64,000 nucleotides of DNA from CAIMFV01 sp040757715. GTDB taxonomy: Bacteria; Pseudomonadota; Alphaproteobacteria; Caulobacterales; Caulobacteraceae. The notes under the pieces were generated by a model. The model made no database searches. It worked only from the letters and a program-made list of their open reading frames with translations, and had not been told where the DNA came from. The stretch lies in the NCBI GenBank assembly GCA_040757715.1, contig JBFLWS010000011.1, positions 1 to 64,000 of the forward strand, written 5' to 3'. Below, one piece after another: positions 58,920 to 64,000 of the stretch. A program made the position numbers and the translations under genes. Positions within the stretch are counted from its first letter, which is position 1. Each line of letters begins with the position of its first letter.

Positions 58920-59684
58920 TCATTCAGGCGACCCAGAGTTCGCCCGCTCTCCCGTTCCGACAGCGGCGAGGTGCTCGGCCCCGTGCGCTGGCCGGCCCTC
59001 GGCTTTCCGCTCGCTATAGCGATCGACCAGATAGTCGGCGGTGTCTCGGGTCAGCAGGGTGAATTTCACGAGCTCCTCCATCACATCGACCAGTCGATCG
59101 TAGTAGGCCGAAGGCCTCATGCGGCCTCCATCGTCGAACTCGTCATAGGCCTTGGCGACGGACGACTGGTTGGGGATGGTGATCATTCTCATCCACCTGC
59201 CGAGTATCCGCAGCTGGTTGACCGCATTGAACGACTGGGATCCAGCATTCACCTGCATGACCGCGAGGGTGCGGCCCTGGGTCGGGCGGACGCCGCCACT
59301 CTCCAGCGGCAGCCAGTCAATCTGCGACTTGAAGATGCCCGTTATGGCGCCGTGACGCTCGGGACTGCACCAAACGTGACCTTCCGACCAAAGCGACGCG
59401 TCGCGCAGTTCCTTGACCTTCGGATGATCGGGGCTGGCGTCATCCGGTTGCGGCAGGCCGCGGGGATCGAAGATCCGCGTCTCGGCGCCGAAAAGCCTCA
59501 AAAGCCGGTCGGCCTCCTCCACCATGAAGCGGCTGAACGACCGGTCCCGGAGCGAACCGTAGAGCAGAAGAAATCGAGGCGGGTGAGCCGCTGGGGCCTT
59601 CGGAGTCAGAGCGTGAAGCGTGGGCGTGTCGATGAAAGCCGGGCTCAATGCTGGGAAATCGGATGGGTCTTCACTCTGTCGCAT
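58920..59684 (-). CDS. arsH: ArsH, NADPH-dependent flavoprotein (organoarsenical oxidase)
   Basis: The 254-residue product is an ArsH: LLYGSLRDRSFSRFMVEEA (FMN phosphate loop), RIFDPRGLPQPDD, WSEGHVWCSPERHGAITGIF, SQIDWLPLESGGVRPTQGR, GSQSFNAVNQLRILGRWMRM. ArsH oxidises trivalent methyl- and aryl-arsenicals. ATG 59684 is chosen; a longer in-frame start would overlap the divergent arsR. Only 20 bp separate the two starts, so promoters of this pair must lie within the coding ends. Confidence 0.95.
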   Translation of the reverse strand: MRQSEDPSDFPALSPAFIDTPTLHALTPKAPAAHPPRFLLLYGSLRDRSFSRFMVEEADRLLRLFGAETRIFDPRGLPQPDDASPDHPKVKELRDASLWSEGHVWCSPERHGAITGIFKSQIDWLPLESGGVRPTQGRTLAVMQVNAGSQSFNAVNQLRILGRWMRMITIPNQSSVAKAYDEFDDGGRMRPSAYYDRLVDVMEELVKFTLLTRDTADYLVDRYSERKAEGRPAHGAEHLAAVGTGERANSGSPE

Positions 59685-59704
59685 ATTACATGTATCGATG
59701 AAGT
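59685..59704. promoter_or_regulatory. arsH-arsR gap with TACATGTA palindrome
   Basis: The 20-bp gap between the two divergent start codons contains ATTACATGTATCGATG, with the palindrome TACATGTA at 59687-59694. It may be part of an ArsR operator acting on both genes. Confidence 0.4.
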
Positions 59705-60079
59705 ATGGAAACGAAGCAAGCCGTTCAGGCGCTATCCGCACTCGCTCACGAAGGCCGCCTTTCGATATTCCGGGAGTTGGTGCAGGCGGGCCCGGACGGA
59801 CTCGCAGCCGGCGAAGTCGCCCGGCGCGTCGGCATCGCCCCGAACACCTTGTCCGCGAGCCTGACAGTCCTCGCCCACGCCGGCTTGGTGTCGTCCCAGC
59901 GGCAGGGCCGCTCCATCATTTACAGCGCTGGCTACGGCCAGATGGGTGAGTTGCTTGGCTACCTGATGGAAGATTGCTGTGGAGGCTCGCCACAGGTCTG
60001 CGCGCCACTCGCGGTAATTGTCAGCCAAGCCGCCTGCTGCGCCGCCGACATCAAGATCGTCGAAAGGGAATCCGCATGA
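59705..60079 (+). CDS. arsR: ArsR-family arsenic-responsive repressor
   Basis: The 124-residue winged-HTH protein (AVQALSALAHEGRLSIFREL; GLAAGEVARRVGIAPNTLSA; LTVLAHAGLVSSQRQGRSII) ends with cysteines suited to As(III) binding (MEDCCGGSPQVCAPL; QAACCAADI), as in alphaproteobacterial ArsR where the binding site is C-terminal. It represses the ars operon until arsenite binds. Its stop overlaps the arsC start (ATGA). Confidence 0.95.
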   Translation: METKQAVQALSALAHEGRLSIFRELVQAGPDGLAAGEVARRVGIAPNTLSASLTVLAHAGLVSSQRQGRSIIYSAGYGQMGELLGYLMEDCCGGSPQVCAPLAVIVSQAACCAADIKIVERESA

Positions 60080-60591
60080 GCGAGCCTCGCTACAACATCC
60101 TGTTCCTGTGCACGGGGAATTCGGCGCGCTCTATCCTTGCGGAGTCGATCGCGAACCGGGAGTGCAATGGTCAGTTCGCCGCCTACTCCGCAGGCTCCCA
60201 TCCGACGGGGACCGTGAACACTGGGGCCCTAAGATTGCTTGGGAGCATGGGTTATCCGCTCGAGGGGCTCCGCTCGAAATCGTGGGACGAATTCGAGGCC
60301 GACGGCGCGCCGGTCTTCGATTTCATCATAACCGTCTGTGACAACGCCGCTGGCGAGGTCTGTCCAATCTGGCCTGGAAAGCCGCTCCGAACCCACTGGG
60401 GCATTCCTGATCCGGCCGCGGTCGAGGGGACGCCGACGGACGTGAGTTTGGCGTTCGCCGAGGCCTACCGGATGCTTGCCAACCGCATCCGTCTCTTCGC
60501 CAGCCTGCCGATCGACAAGCTCGACGCGCTCTCCCTCAAGCGTGAAATGGACCGGATCGGCCAGACCCAGGACGCGCCGGAACCGGCATGA
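60076..60591 (+). CDS. arsC: Arsenate reductase, thioredoxin/LMW-phosphatase type
   Basis: The 171-residue product has the low-molecular-weight phosphatase loop (ILFLCTGNSARSILAE, C-x5-R) and downstream FIITVCDNAAGEVCPIWPG with two more cysteines and the DP loop (WGIPDPAAVEG). It reduces As(V) to As(III) for efflux. It overlaps arsR and the aquaporin gene, so all are one operon. Confidence 0.95.
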   Translation: MSEPRYNILFLCTGNSARSILAESIANRECNGQFAAYSAGSHPTGTVNTGALRLLGSMGYPLEGLRSKSWDEFEADGAPVFDFIITVCDNAAGEVCPIWPGKPLRTHWGIPDPAAVEGTPTDVSLAFAEAYRMLANRIRLFASLPIDKLDALSLKREMDRIGQTQDAPEPA

Positions 60592-61304
60592 CCACGGGCA
60601 GCGAGTCCGCGACGCTCGAACCGCCGGTCCATCCTTTCAGCCTTTCACGTCGCCTCGCCGCTGAGACCCTGGGGTCGGCGCTCCTGCTGGCGATCGTCAT
60701 CGGCTCGGGCATCATGGGGGAGCGCCTGGCCGGCGGTAACACCGCGGTGGCACTGCTTGGCAATACCATCTCAACCGGCGCCGGGCTGGTCGTGCTGATC
60801 ACAGTCTTTGGGCCGATCTCGGGCGCCCACTTCAACCCAGCGGTCACTTTGGCGTTCGCCTTTCGCCGGGAAATCGCCTGGCCGACGTCTGGCGCCTATA
60901 TCGTTTGCCAGGTGCTCGGCGCGATCACAGGCGCCTGGCTTGCCCATGCCATGTTCGCCGAACCGATCCTGCAGGTCTCCCTCAAGCTTCGCGATGGCCC
61001 AGCGCAGGCGCTTTCAGAGGGGGTGGCTACCTTTGGCTTGCTGGCGACCATCCTCGGCACCTTGCGCTTCCGCCCCGCCATGACGCCAGCGACGGTCGGG
61101 CTCTACATTACGGCGGCCTACTGGTTCACAGCGTCGACCTCGTTCGCAAACCCGGCCGTGACCATCGCGCGGTCCCTGTCCAACACCTTCGCCGGCATCG
61201 CACCCTCGTCGGTTCCCTTGTTCATCGCCGCCCAACTGGCCGGTGCGCTCGCGGCGCTCGGCGTGTTCGGTTGGCTGCTCCGGGAGAAGACCGCCCATGT
61301 CTGA
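60588..61304 (+). CDS. aqpS: Aquaglyceroporin AqpS-like arsenite channel
   Basis: The 238-residue MIP-family channel has both NPA boxes (GAHFNPAVTLAF and SFANPAVTIARS) in six membrane helices. In an ars operon without arsB or acr3 in view, it is expected to let As(III) made by ArsC leave the cell down its gradient, as AqpS in Sinorhizobium. It overlaps arsC at ATGA and the second arsC by 8 bp. Confidence 0.93.
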   Translation: MTTGSESATLEPPVHPFSLSRRLAAETLGSALLLAIVIGSGIMGERLAGGNTAVALLGNTISTGAGLVVLITVFGPISGAHFNPAVTLAFAFRREIAWPTSGAYIVCQVLGAITGAWLAHAMFAEPILQVSLKLRDGPAQALSEGVATFGLLATILGTLRFRPAMTPATVGLYITAAYWFTASTSFANPAVTIARSLSNTFAGIAPSSVPLFIAAQLAGALAALGVFGWLLREKTAHV

Positions 61305-61731
61305 CTTCTTTCCCATCGTCATCCACCACAACCCGGCCTGCGGGACGTCACGCAACGTCTTGGCCATGATCGAGGCGGCCGGCTACACGCCGACGGTCAT
61401 CGACTATCTTCGGGAAGGGTGGACGCGCGCTCAGCTGCAAGGTCTGCTCGCCGCGATGTGCGTCAGGCCAAGGGACATTCTTCGCGAAAAGGGCACGCCC
61501 GCAGAAGAACTTGGCCTACTCGATCCTGCGGTCGACGATGATCGTATTCTCGACGCCATGGTCGCGTCCCCGATCCTCGTGAACCGGCCGCTCGTGGTGA
61601 CGCCGAAGGGCGTAAGGCTCTGCCGGCCATCGGAAGCCGTGCTGAATCTGCTCGAACGCCATCCGGACCGTTTCACGAAAGAAGACGGTGAAGTGGTCAA
61701 CATGAGTGGCCACCTCCCCTTGATCCTCTAG
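61297..61731 (+). CDS. arsC: Arsenate reductase, glutaredoxin type
   Basis: The 144-residue product belongs to the ArsC/Spx thioredoxin-fold family: IVIHHNPACGTSRNVLAMI (active Cys), YLREGWTRAQLQGLL, ILVNRPLVVTPKGVRLCRP. It uses glutathione and glutaredoxin, so this operon carries two unrelated arsenate reductases. ATG 61297 is chosen; the frame upstream lies inside aqpS. No terminator was seen after it. Confidence 0.93.
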   Translation: MSDFFPIVIHHNPACGTSRNVLAMIEAAGYTPTVIDYLREGWTRAQLQGLLAAMCVRPRDILREKGTPAEELGLLDPAVDDDRILDAMVASPILVNRPLVVTPKGVRLCRPSEAVLNLLERHPDRFTKEDGEVVNMSGHLPLIL

Positions 61732-61790
61732 TAGCTAGAGGATGTAGGTCAGATACTAAGACCTATTCTCAGTCGCAAGTTGGACACTCG

Positions 61791-63704
61791 ATGCGCTTCG
61801 GCCCACTCCTTATCGCCTTGGCGTTTGTCGCCGTTGCGTCGCCCATCTTGGCGGCCGAGACCACCCCCTCAGCCCAGGTCGCTTGGCGGCTTCTGGACTA
61901 TCTCGCGGTGGACTACGCCGGCGCCGTCAAGGACGGCCACGTCGTGAGCGCCTCTGAATATGCGGAGATGGGCGAGTTCTCCGCATCGGTTCGCGAGCGG
62001 CTCGCAGCACTCCCCGCAACGGCGCGCCAAGGTCAGCTCGTTTCTGAGGCCGACGACCTAAAAGCCGCGATCGATCGCAAGGCGCCGCCAGCCGAAATCG
62101 CCGATCGTGCTCACAAACTCGGCGGGGAACTGCTGCAGGCGTATCCGACCCCCCTCGCCCCGACCACGGCGCCAGACCTCGCCCGGGGAGCGACGCTCTA
62201 CGCCGAGAACTGCGCGGCCTGCCACGGGTCGACGGGCAATGCTGATGGTCCCAACGCCAAAGGGCTCGATCCCAAGCCGGTCGCGTTCAATGACGTGACC
62301 AGGGCTCGGCAGCGAAGTGTGTTCGGCCTCTACCAGGTCATCGGCCAAGGGCTCGACGGGACAGCGATGCCCAGCTTCGCGCAGCTCCCAGCGCAGGATC
62401 GCTGGGCGCTTGCCTTCTACGTCGGGCGGTTTGCGTTCGACGACGCCGAGGCGAAGGCCGGCGAAAAGCTCTGGACGCAGGACGCGGGCTTGCGGGCGCG
62501 GTTCTCCAATCTGCAGGCGCTGACGCAGACGGCGCCCTCGATGCTGGCCCATGACATTGGGGAAGAGCCGGCGCGACAGCTCACCGCCTATCTGCGCCGC
62601 CATCCTGAGGCCGCCGGGGCACAGGGTGTCGGCAGTTTGGGGATTGCCCGAACCAAGCTCACCCAGAGCCTCGCCGCCTATGAGGCCGGCGACCGCAAAA
62701 CGGCACAGGATCTGGCCCTGGCCGCCTACCTCGACGGGTTCGAGCCGATCGAGCCGGCGCTAACGGCGCGGGACGGGGCCCTGATGACGCGGATCGAAGG
62801 CGCGATGGGCGAGTTTCGCGCCGCCCTGTCGATAGGAGCGCCGCCCGCCGCGGCCCGCGCCAAGGCCGAACGCATCGGCGCGCTGCTCGACGCCGCAGAA
62901 CGGGCGCTGTCGCCGGAGAAAGCCAGCCCGGCCGCGGCATTCGCCGGCGCCTTCACAATTCTGCTCCGCGAAGGGCTTGAGGCCTTGCTCATCGTCGTCG
63001 CCATGGTGGCCTTTCTACGCAAGGCGGAGCGCCGCGATGTCCTCCCGTATGTCCATGCCGGGTGGATTTCCGCCCTCGGCGCCGGCGGTCTGACCTGGGC
63101 CGCCGCCACCTATCTGATCTCCATCAGCGGCGCGAGCCGGGAGCTGACCGAGGGTTTCGGGTCGTTGCTGTCGGCCGGGGTGTTGATCTCGGTCGGGGTC
63201 TGGATGCATGGCAAGGGCCAGGCGGACGCTTGGCAGAGTTACATCAAGGAGAAGCTTTCGGCGGCCCTGTCGCAGAGGTCGGCGTGGTTCCTGTTCCTGT
63301 TGGCCTTCGTGGTCGTCTATCGCGAGGTTTTCGAGACGATCCTGTTCTACGCGGCGCTCTGGAGCCAGGGGGGCCGCGTGGCGATGCTGTCAGGCGCCGG
63401 CGCCGCGGTGCTGGCGCTCGGTCTGATCGCCTGGGCGCTGCTCAGTTTCAGCAAGCGGCTTCCGATTTCCCAATTCTTCTCCTACAGCGCGATGCTGATC
63501 GCGGTCCTGGCCGTCGTCCTGGCCGGCAAAGGGGTTGCGGCTTTGCAGGAGGCGGGGCTCCTGGACATCCGGCCCCTCGCGGTGATCCCGCGCATCGAGG
63601 TCCTGGGGGTCTTCCCCACGTGGGAAGGATTGGCCGCTCAAGGCCTGACGGTGTGTGCGATCGTGATCGGCTTTTGGTTAGCCAGCCGCCGCGCCGTCGC
63701 CTGA
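61791..63704 (+). CDS. FTR1-family iron permease with cytochrome c domain
   Basis: The 637-residue product has a signal peptide (LLIALAFVAVASPILAAE), a periplasmic class I cytochrome c domain with haem motif CAACHG (about 140) and distal Met (GTAMPSFAQL), a helical linker, then the FTR1 permease with both iron-binding motifs (LLREGLEALLIVVAMVAF and VYREVFETILFYAAL). The fusion lets Fe(II) oxidation or electron transfer be coupled to Fe(III) uptake. It follows the ars operon by 59 bp and may be transcribed separately. Confidence 0.93.
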   Translation: MRFGPLLIALAFVAVASPILAAETTPSAQVAWRLLDYLAVDYAGAVKDGHVVSASEYAEMGEFSASVRERLAALPATARQGQLVSEADDLKAAIDRKAPPAEIADRAHKLGGELLQAYPTPLAPTTAPDLARGATLYAENCAACHGSTGNADGPNAKGLDPKPVAFNDVTRARQRSVFGLYQVIGQGLDGTAMPSFAQLPAQDRWALAFYVGRFAFDDAEAKAGEKLWTQDAGLRARFSNLQALTQTAPSMLAHDIGEEPARQLTAYLRRHPEAAGAQGVGSLGIARTKLTQSLAAYEAGDRKTAQDLALAAYLDGFEPIEPALTARDGALMTRIEGAMGEFRAALSIGAPPAAARAKAERIGALLDAAERALSPEKASPAAAFAGAFTILLREGLEALLIVVAMVAFLRKAERRDVLPYVHAGWISALGAGGLTWAAATYLISISGASRELTEGFGSLLSAGVLISVGVWMHGKGQADAWQSYIKEKLSAALSQRSAWFLFLLAFVVVYREVFETILFYAALWSQGGRVAMLSGAGAAVLALGLIAWALLSFSKRLPISQFFSYSAMLIAVLAVVLAGKGVAALQEAGLLDIRPLAVIPRIEVLGVFPTWEGLAAQGLTVCAIVIGFWLASRRAVA

Positions 63705-63786
63705 TCTAGGAGCGCCCACAGACCCGGCCACGGCCGGCGGAGTCCGGCCTCGCGTCTCGCCGGGCTGAGCCGCCGTCGAGGGACCG

Positions 63787-64000
63787 CTAGGCGATCAGCT
63801 CCTCCAGGGCGAGCAGGGCCAGAAAACCGACAAAGAAGGCCGAGGTGATCCAGACGTTGTCCGGTTTCTCGTGGGCCTCAACGAGCAGCTCTTCGGTGAC
63901 GAGGTAGAGCAGCGCCATCAGGCCGAAGCTCAGGAACCCGGTGACGACAACCGCCGGAAGGAGATGAACCGGCGCGGCGATGACCGTGCCGAGCGGTAGG
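63787..64000 (-). CDS. ZIP-family metal transporter, C-terminal end (partial)
   Basis: Reading the minus strand from the right edge gives a frame ending in TAG at 63787: LPAVVVTGFLSFGLMALLYL, VTEELLVEAHEKPDNVW and ITSAFFVGFLALLALEELIA. The LYLVTEELLVEAHE pattern with a final helix is the C-terminus of ZIP zinc/metal permeases (ZupT-like). The rest lies beyond the window. It converges on the FTR1 gene. Confidence 0.8.
   Translation of the reverse strand, partial: LPLGTVIAAPVHLLPAVVVTGFLSFGLMALLYLVTEELLVEAHEKPDNVWITSAFFVGFLALLALEELIA

Noticed and set aside
1..64000. CRISPR arrays, rRNA, tRNA, complete IS elements
   Set aside because: No regular repeat-spacer array, no tRNA-like cloverleaf, rRNA core or transposase gene was recognised by eye; a tRNAscan/ISfinder run would settle this.

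Overview
The window looks like part of a large, GC-rich conjugative plasmid (or plasmid-like replicon) of an alphaproteobacterium, most likely a relative of Caulobacter, Phenylobacterium or Brevundimonas. Reasons: a Tra/Trb conjugation system of the IncP/Ti type, a RepC-like initiator, a plasmid copy of the Caulobacter-type cell-cycle regulator GcrA, a cluster of GANTC (CcrM) sites, GTTC-N7-GTTC SOS boxes of the alphaproteobacterial LexA type, and an imuA/imuB/dnaE2 mutagenesis cassette. No rRNA, tRNA, CRISPR array or intact insertion sequence was recognised.

Layout. 0-4.4 kb: end of trbL, then trbF-trbG-trbI and three small genes. 4.4-6.3 kb: GANTC cluster and a RepC-like initiator with a DnaA domain I-like C-terminus. 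6.3-8.5 kb: Shedu (SduA) nuclease and two small genes. 8.7-11.9 kb: Toprim protein and a large ParB-like protein. 12-17.7 kb: TIR-domain protein, a small conserved gene, and a 1416-residue methyltransferase/strawberry-notch helicase. 17.7-23.5 kb: plasmid accessory block bounded by two inverted ssb modules and holding DUF7007, RadC, GcrA, a frameshifted gene, a DUF2493 protein and a 71-residue protein; several of its genes share a structured leader. 23.6-27.9 kb: a second replicon (five iterons, Rep_3 initiator, four identical parS-like palindromes, ParA, ParB). 28-29.7 kb: AbiE toxin-antitoxin pair. 29.8-36.6 kb: traF, a SleB-like hydrolase, traD-like gene, candidate oriT, MobA/MobL relaxase, traG, trbB. 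36.6-37.8 kb: XRE regulator, small gene, DUF305 membrane protein.

37.9-47.3 kb is a split SOS mutagenesis cassette (imuA, imuB ... dnaE2, all minus strand). Between imuB and dnaE2 lies an oppositely oriented four-gene operon: small unknown protein, QueC-like PP-loop enzyme, XRE-ImmA/IrrE metallopeptidase and PIN-domain protein, preceded by TGACA-N-TGTCA operator repeats. This is my best candidate for an undescribed (probably defence) system. 47.3-57.2 kb continues with DNA-damage and defence genes: YedK-type SRAP protein, DUF3800, dinB translationally coupled to an AbiJ-like nuclease-type protein and a PD-(D/E)XK-like protein behind a LexA box, several unknown genes, and AbiV.

57.7-64 kb is a metal block: His-rich EamA/DMT transporter, arsH, divergent arsR-arsC-aqpS-arsC, a cytochrome c/FTR1 iron permease, and the 3' end of a ZIP transporter.

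Together the window combines self-transfer (Tra/Trb), two replication/partition modules (suggesting a cointegrate), SOS-inducible mutagenesis, at least six dispersed anti-phage-type loci and arsenic/metal resistance. Functions are assigned by recognising motifs and gene order by eye; no database search was run.
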